Shown: piece after piece, positions 9,111 to 18,100 of the stretch
How the letters are laid out: each line of letters starts with the position of its first letter
Numbering within the stretch: the first letter of the stretch is position 1
Source: Brasilonema angustatum HA4187-MV1
GTDB lineage: Bacteria; Cyanobacteriota; Cyanobacteriia; Cyanobacteriales; Nostocaceae
Assembly: GCA_019359695.1 (NCBI GenBank)
Contig: JAHHGV010000024.1
Coordinates: 61,421 to 125,420 of the forward strand
Reading direction: 5' to 3'
DNA: 64,000 bases
Translations under genes and position numbers: made by a program
The notes under the pieces: model-generated
The model's input: the letters and a program-made list of their open reading frames with translations, nothing else
The model's database searches: none
What the model was told of the DNA's origin: nothing

Positions 9111-9254
9111 GTGCTGAAGAATCAATAATAAGTACCGAATCCCAATCAATATAATCAATAAGTATTTACTTTTATTTATATGTTGGATCAGAAGTATCAA
9201 TCGTGACAACTAGAGCAACCGAAAGTGCTTCTCCACCAATTAGTATTGTGATTA
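9111..9254 (-). pseudogene. NRPS relic: thioesterase and A-domain fragments
   Basis: Positions 9111-9130 match 19 of 20 bases of the thioesterase-coding region near 11349. Positions 9138-9201 are roughly 80% similar to 11300-11367 (the segment encoding the IDSSAP...DYINWD part of the TE). Positions 9216-9250 read on the minus strand as LIGGEALSV, the A-domain motif encoded near 12680. The pieces are degenerate, rearranged and cannot be translated through. I read them as debris of an earlier NRPS end duplicated next to the exporter. Confidence 0.65.
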
Positions 9255-9989
9255 CAACAAGGTTACACCGCCATCCACAGGCAAAGTAACCCCTGTTATA
9301 TAGGGATTGGAGATCAAACTTAATACTGCTTGCGCCACTTCTTCTGGTTGTCCAAGATGCTGGACAGGTAAGGCTGTTTCAGCCCACTTTGTTAAATCTG
9401 AGCGTTCAGACTCGCTTTGACTGCTCCAGATAGTTGTATCTTCAATCAGTCCAGGGGCAATTACATTGACCCGAATCGGTGCAATTTCTAACGCTAGCGA
9501 TCGCCCGAACACAGCAACAGCACCATTTGCGGCTGCGATCGCGGAAATCCCCCCCATTTTTGAAGGTTTGAACATAGAGACACTTGATGTCAGCGTAATG
9601 GAGCCGTCAGTCGCTATATTTTTCAGCGATGCACGCACAGCAAAGAACGTACCCCAGAATTTCTCCATTGCACCTTGAGCCGTTTGTGTGCTCATCTCTG
9701 CTAAAAGCGATCGCGGCATATTTCTGTCTCCCATAGCCGTTACCACCAAATGATCGAAGTTCCCAATCTGCTCAAAAAAAGCATTGACTGAATCTTCATT
9801 GGACACATCAACAGTTTTGGCCTCAATTTCTCCAGAAATCAACGCGATCGCCTCATTTAATTTCTCTTGAGATGAGTGGGAAAGTACAACTTTTGCCCCC
9901 ACTTCTACCATTTTATTGGCGATCGCCAAATCGACCCCTGAACTGAGGCCAGTAATCACCACTTTCTTACCTGATAGCGACTGAAACAT
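9252..9989 (-). CDS. SDR-family protein lacking the usual YxxxK pair
   Basis: 245 aa with a Rossmann fold of the classical short-chain dehydrogenase type. The cofactor-loop region reads VVITGLSSGVDLAIA (glycine pattern altered from TGxxxGxG), strand 5 ends in SSVSMF, and the C-terminus has PIRVNVIAPG and TLPVDGG. At the place where YxxxK normally precedes RSLALE, this protein has IAAAN, so both catalytic Tyr and Lys are missing. A clade of SDR-like proteins with this change exists. It may reduce by another mechanism, or bind without catalysis. It sits 47 bp downstream of the methyltransferase in the NRPS operon, so it could act on the peptide, for example at the Ahp unit, but this is speculation. 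Confidence 0.8.
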   Translation of the reverse strand: MFQSLSGKKVVITGLSSGVDLAIANKMVEVGAKVVLSHSSQEKLNEAIALISGEIEAKTVDVSNEDSVNAFFEQIGNFDHLVVTAMGDRNMPRSLLAEMSTQTAQGAMEKFWGTFFAVRASLKNIATDGSITLTSSVSMFKPSKMGGISAIAAANGAVAVFGRSLALEIAPIRVNVIAPGLIEDTTIWSSQSESERSDLTKWAETALPVQHLGQPEEVAQAVLSLISNPYITGVTLPVDGGVTLL

Positions 9990-10036
9990 TATTATTTTGC
10001 CTCATGAAGTAAAAACAAAAAAACATCACACTCACT

Positions 10037-10813
10037 TTACTGCTTCTTTGCTGAAACGAACAAATAAGTTATAGCTGAAGAACTTAGTAAACCATCTATG
10101 GCATCCACATTTACCTGATAGGTTTGTTCATCTACATCTCCCGCTTCAAATTCTTTTACAAACCAAGATTTTAGAACGCGGAAGTGGTTTTTCCAACATT
10201 CATCTGTTAAATCTACAAATTCTAAGAGTTGAAATCCTGCCTGTTGGTAAAGATGTTTATACTCCTCAATATCTTTGACAATATTTTTTTGAGGAACAAT
10301 CCAATCACCGAAATGCTGTGTATTTTCAAAGATGATATCACAGAGGATCAGGTTGCCTCCTGGCTTCAATACACGTGCCGCCTCTCGAAGAAACTTCTCC
10401 CTGGTATCAAAGTAGAATGCTGCCTCAACACATATGATGTTATCAAACAAATCATCCTCAAATTCCATTTGCACGGCATCCATGCAAATGATTTTGCACT
10501 TATTTGCGTTAACTGTACTTCTTTCAATTTGTTGAGGGGAAATATTAATGCCCACAACGTCAGCAGACGAGTAATACTTGAGCAGATAATTGGTAGTTGC
10601 TCCCAAACCACAGCCAACATCAAGGATAGTTCCCTGTTTTTTTGGAATAAATGCTAAAAGCTTTTCCATCAGGTTAAAACAAGCTTCCTCCTGATTCTGA
10701 GTATCCGAGAGCCAATAGCCTACATTGAAAAATTCTTGTTGACCGTATATCTTTCTAGTCCCCGGATTTAAAATTAAACTGTCAAATTTGCTAATCCATT
10801 CGTTTTTATCCAT
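10037..10813 (-). CDS. SAM-dependent class I methyltransferase
   Basis: 258 aa. ATG 10813 is chosen because it lies 11 bp after the NRPS stop and has AGTGAGGA upstream; an in-frame longer reading would overlap the NRPS gene. SAM-binding motif I is ILDVGCGLGATTNYLL (about residue 66), post-I is VVGINISPQQ, and motif IV contains FDNIICVEAAFYF. Motif VI is LKPGGNLILCDI. It resembles the UbiE/type-11 small-molecule methyltransferases. The operon position suggests O- or N-methylation of the peptide, perhaps of an aromatic hydroxyl or a side chain, in addition to the methyltransferase built into the synthetase. The acceptor is unknown. Confidence 0.87.
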   Translation of the reverse strand: MDKNEWISKFDSLILNPGTRKIYGQQEFFNVGYWLSDTQNQEEACFNLMEKLLAFIPKKQGTILDVGCGLGATTNYLLKYYSSADVVGINISPQQIERSTVNANKCKIICMDAVQMEFEDDLFDNIICVEAAFYFDTREKFLREAARVLKPGGNLILCDIIFENTQHFGDWIVPQKNIVKDIEEYKHLYQQAGFQLLEFVDLTDECWKNHFRVLKSWFVKEFEAGDVDEQTYQVNVDAIDGLLSSSAITYLFVSAKKQ

Positions 10814-10824
10814 TTTTTCCTCAC

Positions 10825-13800
10825 TTAGATGTTTGCTTGTCCTTCTTTGATACAAGCCCTCAACTGTTCCGCTAAAACCTGGACATGGGGTTCCGCCATA
10901 ATTGTGACATGATTGCCCAACACAAAATGGATGTCCACTGGTTCGGTACAAAACTCGCTCCAGCCCAAGGAAAAATCTTGAGAAATTTCAGATGCTAACT
11001 CACGATTGGGATCGTCTGGCAAATCCTCGTTGGCGCGTAGAATAGTTATTTTACCGGGATAAATCTGTTTTGGTACATAATCAACCAGACATAAACAGCT
11101 AGTTTTATAAGCTTCTACGATATTTGTCAACTGCGTAGTTTCAGCATTCGGAGGCAGCATATTAGCCATTTTGAAATAGTGTAAAACGTATTTTAGTTGC
11201 TCCTCTACCGATAAGGGTTGGAGAGTTTCGTAGGAAATATCTATGTCCTTTTCTAAATAAACTTCTATGCCTTTGCTCACTTCAGCTAGCCATCTCGCGT
11301 GATCCCAATTAATATAATCAACAAGCATTTGCTTATCCTTATAGGTTGGTGCTGAAGAATCAATAATTGCAAGCATTGCAACTTTGTGTCCTTGTTCATG
11401 CAACTGTTGAGCCATTTCAAAAGCGACGTTTCCCCCATAAGAGTGACCTCCCAAAAAGTATGGTCCCTGTGGCTGAACTGTTTGCATTGCTGTAACATAA
11501 ATACTAGCGATCTCCTCAATACCAGAGATCGAACCTACTTTCTCGTACAGATCGTTTTCAAAGCTATATAATGGTTGCTCCTCTCCTAAATAACGTCCTA
11601 AATGATAAAAATAGAAAGGTCTACCTCCTGCACCTGGAACGCAGAAGAAAGCTAAGTTTGCACCATTGGGTTGAATGGCTACCAAATAAGAAGAATTTGA
11701 GTAATCCGAATCTTTTTGGATAATTACCGCTAACTGTTCAATAGTTGGGTTTTGGAAAAGAGTTGTTAAGGGAATATCTTTACCATACTGCTGCTTAATT
11801 TGAGTCATTAAGTAGGAAGCTAAAAGGGAATGACCACCCAGATCGAAAAAGTTATCCTGTACCCCAATTTTGTCAATTTTCAGAATCTTTGACCATATTT
11901 GTACGAGTTTTAACTCTAATTGGTTACGTGCTTCAAGAAATCTGTCAGAGTCACTGGTGCAATCAGGAGCTTTCAAGGCGCGGCGATCTACTTTACCGTT
12001 TTGTGTTAATGGTAGGGACTCCAACATCACAAAAGCATTTGGCACCATGTATCCAGGTAATTTATTGGAAAGGAACTGACGCAGTTCTCCCGTTGTGAGT
12101 GTCACCTCTTTTTGCGGCACTACGTAGGCGACTAAACGCTTACTTCGACTTTGCTCAGTACAAGTCTCACCTGGGGTATCTTCGCGGACAATGACGCAAC
12201 AGACCTGCACGCGATCGTGTTGATTGAGTACGGCTTCAATCTCTCCCAACTCAATGCGGAAGCCCCGAATTTTTACTTGGTTATCAATGCGCCCTAAGTA
12301 TTCGATATTGCCATCTGGTAAATAACGGGCTAAATCCCCGGTTTTATATAATCTACTTTCTCCTGCCTCCTCAAACGGATTAGGGATGAATTTCTCTTGT
12401 GTTAACTCGCTTCGGTTGAGGTAGCCGCGTGCCAATCCCGCACCACCAATGTGCAATTCTCCTGGAACACCAATGGGAACTAGTTGCAAATATTCGTCTA
12501 AAATGTAGACTTGTGTATTGGCGATCGCTCGTCCAATGGGAATTGATTCTATAGTTGGCTCAAATTGTCTTGGGATAGGATGACAACAAGTAAAAGTTGT
12601 GCCTTCTGTTGGACCATATCCATTAATGATTTGCGTCCAGGGCAGAACTGCCAAAGCTTTGTGAACGTGAGTAACCGAAAGTGCTTCCCCACCAATGAGT
12701 AACTGTTTAATTCCTGACAACGCTTTTTCGTCATCATCAATTATGGAGTTAAACAAAGCAGCCGTCAGCCATAAAACAGTAATGTCATGTTTGCGGATTT
12801 CATCGCCCAGATTTTGAGATGTGGGAATACGAACTGGGAACAGAACGCATCTAGCACCATGCAACAAAGCTCCCCAAATCTCGAAAGTGGAAGCATCAAA
12901 ACAAATTGGGGCTAGTTGAAGAAATTTTTGTGTTGCATCGAGATGAACGTAATTTACGCCAAACAAAAGACGATTAACGCCACGGTGGACAACTTCAACC
13001 CCTTTAGGCTGACCTGTAGAACCTGATGTATACATCACATAAGCCAAGTTACTAGCTTGGACATCTGCGCTTGGATTATCCTGACTTGATTGAGAAATTA
13101 AGTGAGCTTCAATATCTAAACACACAAGCTGTCCAGTATGCTCAGGCAGTTTGTCGAGGAGTGACTGCTGAGTCAGCAACACGGAAATTTGAGCATCTTC
13201 GAGCAGAAATTGTAAGCGCTCTTGGGGATACTCAGGATCAAGAGGCACGTAAGCCCCGCCCGCTTTGAGAATACCCAGTAGTCCCACAATCATTTCTAAA
13301 GAACGCTCTACACACAACCCCACCAGCACATCGGCTCCCACACCCAAAGACTTTAGGTAATGCGCCAACTGGTTAGCACGACAATTCAACTCATAGTAAG
13401 TGAGTTTTTCCTCTTCATACACCACCGCCACCGGATCTGGGGTACGCGCTACCTGCTCCTCAAACAATTGATGGATACACTTATCATGAGGGTAGTCTGC
13501 TTGAGTATCGTTCCACTCCACCAACAATTGATGACGTTCTGCTTGACTCAACAGTGGTAATTCTGCAATTCGCGCTTTGGGATTTGCGACAATTGCTTGG
13601 AGTAAAGTTTGAAAATGTTGACCTATGCGAGTGATTGTGGTCGCATCAAATAAATCGGCATTATAGCACCAAACGCCCTCCAGACCTCCTGCAACTTCCC
13701 AGAAGTTTACTTCCAGGTCAAACCTAGCTTTAACATCAAGTGGCAAGGGCATATTCTCAATAGTTAAACCTGACAAATTGCCAGTCCCTTGTGGCGCATT

Positions 13801-15111
13801 TTGGAGGGAAAACATCACCTGTACCAAGGGATTACGACTCAAATCTCGGTCTGGCTGTAACTTTTCCACCAACATCTCAAAGGGTAAGTCCTGGTGAGCG
13901 TAGGCGGACAAGGTTGTTTGCCGGACTTGCGCTAAAAAGTTAGCAAAGCTGGGGTTTCCAGAGAGATTGCCCCTTAATGCTAGGGTGTTAGCAAAAAACC
14001 CCATGATCTGCTCGATTTGGGGGCTGTTGCGGTTGGCGATCGGCGAGCCAACAACAATATCTGACTGACCACTATAACGAGAAAGTAAGACCAAAAAAGC
14101 TGCCAGTAGGGTCATAAACAAGGTTGCGTCTGACTCCTGGCTCAGCTGCTTGAGGCGTTGCGTGAGGTCGCGATCCAGTTGAAAACACTCAACTTCACCT
14201 ATGTAGGTCTGAATTGGGGGACGTGGTCGATCAGCAGGCAGTTCTAGTACCAGAGGCGCACCTGCTAACTGTTTTTGCCAGTAGTTGAGTTGGCGATCAA
14301 GGACAACGCCTGTCAGCCACTGGCGTTGCCACACGGCAAAATCGGCGTACTGAATGGGCAGTTGGGCTAGTGGGTTGGGCAATCCTTGAGTGAAAGCTGC
14401 ATAAGCTATTGATAACTCCCGGTAGAAAATGCTTAGAGACCAGCCATCGTAGATAATGTGGTGCATCTTCAACAGCAGTACATACTCCTGGTCACTCAGT
14501 TGGAGTAGCCTGAATTCTATTAATGGCCCAACAGCCAAATCGAAGGGCTTGGACGCAAGGGACTTCGCCATTTGTCGAATTTGGGCAGTTTGCTCTTCGG
14601 CTGACAACCCCTGCAAGTCATGGATTGGCAAAGTTAAGGCAGTCGGAGGGGCAATTACTTGCAGGGGTTTTCCGTCTACCATTGGAAAAGTGGTTCTTAA
14701 GATCTCGTGACGGCGAACGAGTTCACTGAGACTTTGCGAGAGTGCAAGTATATTCAGCGACCCATCTAGCCGCAGAGCCTCCAGCATATTGTAAGAATGA
14801 CTCTCGGGTGAGATCTGGTGCAAAAACCAGAGCCGTTGTTGGGCAAAAGACAGTGGTAGCTGAGTGTCCCGTGGCACGGGTTGAATGTCCAAGCGCTCAG
14901 AGGCTTTAACCTGCTTTGCCTCTTGTAAAAAGGAAATAATTTCTGTTTTGCGCTTAGCAATTTCCTGGCGTAGGGTTGGAGTTAACGCCCCTTCAGGCGC
15001 ATGACAGCGCAAGCGAAGCTCCTCCGGAGCCGCTCCGCTAACGCCATCAGTTTCTAGGTTAATACTCAATTTCTTGAGTTGACAAATAAATTCAAATGTG
15101 CTGCTCGTCAT
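10825..15111 (-). CDS. NRPS, terminal module: docking-C-A(Val)-PCP-TE
   Basis: 1428 aa. An N-terminal TubC-like docking domain (residues about 5-60) is followed by an LCL-type C domain (HHIIYDGWS, about 219) and an A domain (TSGSTGQPKG, FDASTFEIW about 737, YGPTEGTTF). The A-domain code D-A-F-W-L-G-G-T-F is valine-like. A PCP (LGGHSLLA, Ser about 1095) and a type I thioesterase follow. The TE shows GHSYGG (Ser about 1223), Asp in IIDSSAP (about 1250) and His in LGNHVT (about 1399). The start lies 3 bp after the stop of the preceding NRPS gene. It should load Val and release the chain, most likely by cyclisation onto the Thr hydroxyl. Two dispersed repeats sit in frame here (12142-12165 and 15013-15042). 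Confidence 0.93.
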   Translation of the reverse strand: MTSSTFEFICQLKKLSINLETDGVSGAAPEELRLRCHAPEGALTPTLRQEIAKRKTEIISFLQEAKQVKASERLDIQPVPRDTQLPLSFAQQRLWFLHQISPESHSYNMLEALRLDGSLNILALSQSLSELVRRHEILRTTFPMVDGKPLQVIAPPTALTLPIHDLQGLSAEEQTAQIRQMAKSLASKPFDLAVGPLIEFRLLQLSDQEYVLLLKMHHIIYDGWSLSIFYRELSIAYAAFTQGLPNPLAQLPIQYADFAVWQRQWLTGVVLDRQLNYWQKQLAGAPLVLELPADRPRPPIQTYIGEVECFQLDRDLTQRLKQLSQESDATLFMTLLAAFLVLLSRYSGQSDIVVGSPIANRNSPQIEQIMGFFANTLALRGNLSGNPSFANFLAQVRQTTLSAYAHQDLPFEMLVEKLQPDRDLSRNPLVQVMFSLQNAPQGTGNLSGLTIENMPLPLDVKARFDLEVNFWEVAGGLEGVWCYNADLFDATTITRIGQHFQTLLQAIVANPKARIAELPLLSQAERHQLLVEWNDTQADYPHDKCIHQLFEEQVARTPDPVAVVYEEEKLTYYELNCRANQLAHYLKSLGVGADVLVGLCVERSLEMIVGLLGILKAGGAYVPLDPEYPQERLQFLLEDAQISVLLTQQSLLDKLPEHTGQLVCLDIEAHLISQSSQDNPSADVQASNLAYVMYTSGSTGQPKGVEVVHRGVNRLLFGVNYVHLDATQKFLQLAPICFDASTFEIWGALLHGARCVLFPVRIPTSQNLGDEIRKHDITVLWLTAALFNSIIDDDEKALSGIKQLLIGGEALSVTHVHKALAVLPWTQIINGYGPTEGTTFTCCHPIPRQFEPTIESIPIGRAIANTQVYILDEYLQLVPIGVPGELHIGGAGLARGYLNRSELTQEKFIPNPFEEAGESRLYKTGDLARYLPDGNIEYLGRIDNQVKIRGFRIELGEIEAVLNQHDRVQVCCVIVREDTPGETCTEQSRSKRLVAYVVPQKEVTLTTGELRQFLSNKLPGYMVPNAFVMLESLPLTQNGKVDRRALKAPDCTSDSDRFLEARNQLELKLVQIWSKILKIDKIGVQDNFFDLGGHSLLASYLMTQIKQQYGKDIPLTTLFQNPTIEQLAVIIQKDSDYSNSSYLVAIQPNGANLAFFCVPGAGGRPFYFYHLGRYLGEEQPLYSFENDLYEKVGSISGIEEIASIYVTAMQTVQPQGPYFLGGHSYGGNVAFEMAQQLHEQGHKVAMLAIIDSSAPTYKDKQMLVDYINWDHARWLAEVSKGIEVYLEKDIDISYETLQPLSVEEQLKYVLHYFKMANMLPPNAETTQLTNIVEAYKTSCLCLVDYVPKQIYPGKITILRANEDLPDDPNRELASEISQDFSLGWSEFCTEPVDIHFVLGNHVTIMAEPHVQVLAEQLRACIKEGQANI
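12142..12165. repeat. 24-bp dispersed element in frame in the Val A domain
   Basis: It encodes TCTEQSRS between GE and KRLVAYVV. Removing exactly 24 bp restores GEKRLVAYVV, the A-domain consensus. The element is an imperfect palindrome, ACTTCGACT...AGTACAAGT. A related copy in the other orientation is at 16939-16962. Confidence 0.85.
15013..15042. repeat. 30-bp palindromic element in frame in the docking domain
   Basis: It encodes VSGAAPEELR between ETDG and LRCHAPEG. Removing 30 bp gives a normal TubC-like docking sequence. The core CTCCGGAGCCGCTCCGC is a common cyanobacterial dispersed repeat and recurs in variant form near 58540. Confidence 0.8.
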
Positions 15112-15114
15112 GAC

Positions 15115-18100
15115 TCAAAACTCCACTACTTCGCCACTGATATCAGGTACTGCTAAATCTTCTGCTGCCCAATCTATTACTTCCATGTAGGATGCTATCC
15201 CTGCTACTGTGGGAAACTCAAACATCTTCTGTACAGATAGCTCAAGTCCAAAAGCTGAGTTGATCCGTGAAATGACTTGAGTCGCTAATAGGGAATGTCC
15301 CCCTAGTTCAAAGAAATTATCCTTCACTCCAATGCGTTCGGTTCCCAGAACTTCACTCCAGATTTGCACCAGTTGAGCTTCAATCGGTGTTCGAGGTGAA
15401 ACAAAGCTAGTGGCAAGATTTCTAGTAGCTGTATCAGGTGCTGGCAGGGCGCGACGATCTACTTTACCATTAGGTGTCACTGGCAGAGCTTTGAGGAGGA
15501 CAAAAGCTTGCGGCACCATGTAATTGGGTAACTTTTGTTGGATAAATTCCCGCACCTGTGGCACTAGCTTCTGGACTAACTTGCCCTGCAAGGGATTGTT
15601 AGTGTAATCAGTCCAGGGTTTGGCAGTGACTGTCGAACTATCCCAAAAAGCGATCGCCCTTTGTGCGTTAGATGTTTGCGTCGAATTGGTGCGGCAGAAC
15701 ACCACATCATAGGAACCATCCTGACTACTCTCCCACCAACTCAGGTGGACAGTATAACCGAAATGCTGCCCCAGTTCCCAAAACTGCTCTGGATTTATGT
15801 TGGTTACTGGCTGTTGTGCTAGTAGTTCCCGCAGTTGCCCGACTGTTTCGACACCAGGGGGATTTTCCAACCATTCCCAAATCTGTAGTGCTTGCTGCAC
15901 CCGTTGATTAGGCACACCCCTGATTCCCAACAGTTCTGGCTGCTGTTGTTGGAGTTGATTTTGAATTTGTATGAACTCAAGCCCGTTGAGTTGCCAGTTT
16001 AACCAAGGAACTATCGTCACTTCGGCTACTTCGACTTCGCCCCTTCGGCTACGCTCAGGGCGAGTCAGTACTAGTTCGCTCAGTGCAAGTGCTTGGACAT
16101 CAGTACCCACATGCAGGGTGACATCATAGCGGAATTGGGTTAACTCATTTTCAGCATGACCGCGTTTGGGCTGAATTTCCACCCAAGTAATCTGGGGAAA
16201 ACGTTGTTTGAGGGCGATGAAGAAACTGGGATCAATGAGCAATTCTTCTTCAATTGCCACAGTCTGATGTACCTGCTGTTGCCATTGCTCAACTGTTGTG
16301 TCTGACTCAGCGCGGGCTAACTGCACAGCTGCATGGTATGGCTCTAGCAAGGGTAAGCTGCGCACATCCCCTACAAAAATTTTACCCGTAGTGGCGATCG
16401 CTGCCATTCCTCCTTCAAGAACCTGCAACAAATACTCCACGCTGGGGAAGTATTGCACTACTGAGTTGATAACTACAGTATCGAATTCTCCTTTGGGGAT
16501 AGCTGTAAAATTATCTGCCATTTGGTGTAGTAGCCGCACATTATCTAGACCTGACACCGTTTTACATACCTGCTCAACGTGCTTTATGGCGGCACTGGAA
16601 TAATCACATCCCCAATACTCTTGGCAGTTCGGAGCAACGCGAGATAGCAGCAACCCTGTGCCACAACCAATTTCTAATACTCGCTGCGGTGACAGAGACA
16701 GAATTCGGTTGACTGTATTCTCAACCCACTCCTGCATTTCCTTTGCTGGGATGGGTTGCTTGGTGTACGAACTGTTCCAACCACTAATATTGAATGTCAA
16801 GTCATCTGTGGATGTTTGAGGTTGCCCGTATGCTTGTTCATAGAGCATTTGCCAGTCACTCACGTACTCACTCTGCCATTGAGCAAGCTGCTGGGGTAAT
16901 ACTTTATTTTGGAGTGCAGGCACTAAGTAAGCCACCAGACTTGTACTGAGCGGAGCCGAAGTGCGTTTATCACCAGGGATATCATCAACTCTAGCTACTA
17001 CCACACTTTCTTGCACCAAGGGATGTTGGCTCAAAACTGCTTCAATTTCGCCAGTTTCGATCCGGAAGCCGCGAATCTTAACTTGATTATCGATGCGTCC
17101 TAAGTACTCAATCTTGCCATCTGGTAAATAACGTGCTTTATCCCCAGTTTTGTAAAGCCGGGAATGCAGCTGATCACTAAAGGGGTTGGGAATGAATTTT
17201 TCAGTTGTCAATTCCAGACGGTTGAGATAGCCTCTTGCTAACCCTACACCACCGATGTGCAACTCTCCTGGTACACCAATCGGCACTGGCTGTAAGTGCG
17301 AGTCTAAAATGTAGATTTGTTTGTTGGAAATTGGACGACCAATGGTAACTTTCTCGTCTGAAGAAGTGCATTTTGCTATTGTGGCACAAACGCTAGCTTC
17401 TGTCGGTCCGTAGGCATTGAAGAGGTTTCTACCAGCAGACCATTGTTTTATGAGTTCAACTGAACTTGCTTCTCCGGCGACAATCATTGTTTGCAGGGAT
17501 GGGAGTTCTTCAGTTGGCAGGACTGCTAGTGCCGATGGTGGTAGAGTGACATGGGTAATGCCGTGATCGCGTAATCGCTCAATTAACGGCGTACCTGGCA
17601 TGAGGTCCGCTTTTGTTCCGAGGTGAAGTGTCGCCCCCGATCCCAAAGTCATCAAGATTTCTGATATACAAGCATCAAAACTAAAGGAGGCAAACTGGAG
17701 AACGCGACTATCACAATGCACGCCAAATGTCTGAATCTGAGCTTGAGCTAAGTTGCACAATCCGGTATGCTCAATCATTACACCTTTAGGCTTACCTGTG
17801 GAACCGCTCGTGTAAATCACATTCGCTAGATGAACAGCTTTAACTTCACTAATGGGGTTATCCTGGTTGTTTTCGTCAATTTGTGACCAAATATCATTTA
17901 AGAAGACTAAATTTGCTTGAAGCTGGGGTAGTTTATTAACTAAGTGCTGTTGGGTGAGCAGTATCGCAACTTGAGTGTCCTCTAGCATAAAGCTCAAACG
18001 GTCAGTAGGATACTCAGGGTCAAGCGGTACGTAAGCACCACCCGCTTTGAGAATTCCCAAAAGCGCGATCGCCATCTCCAAGGATCGCTCAACACACAAT

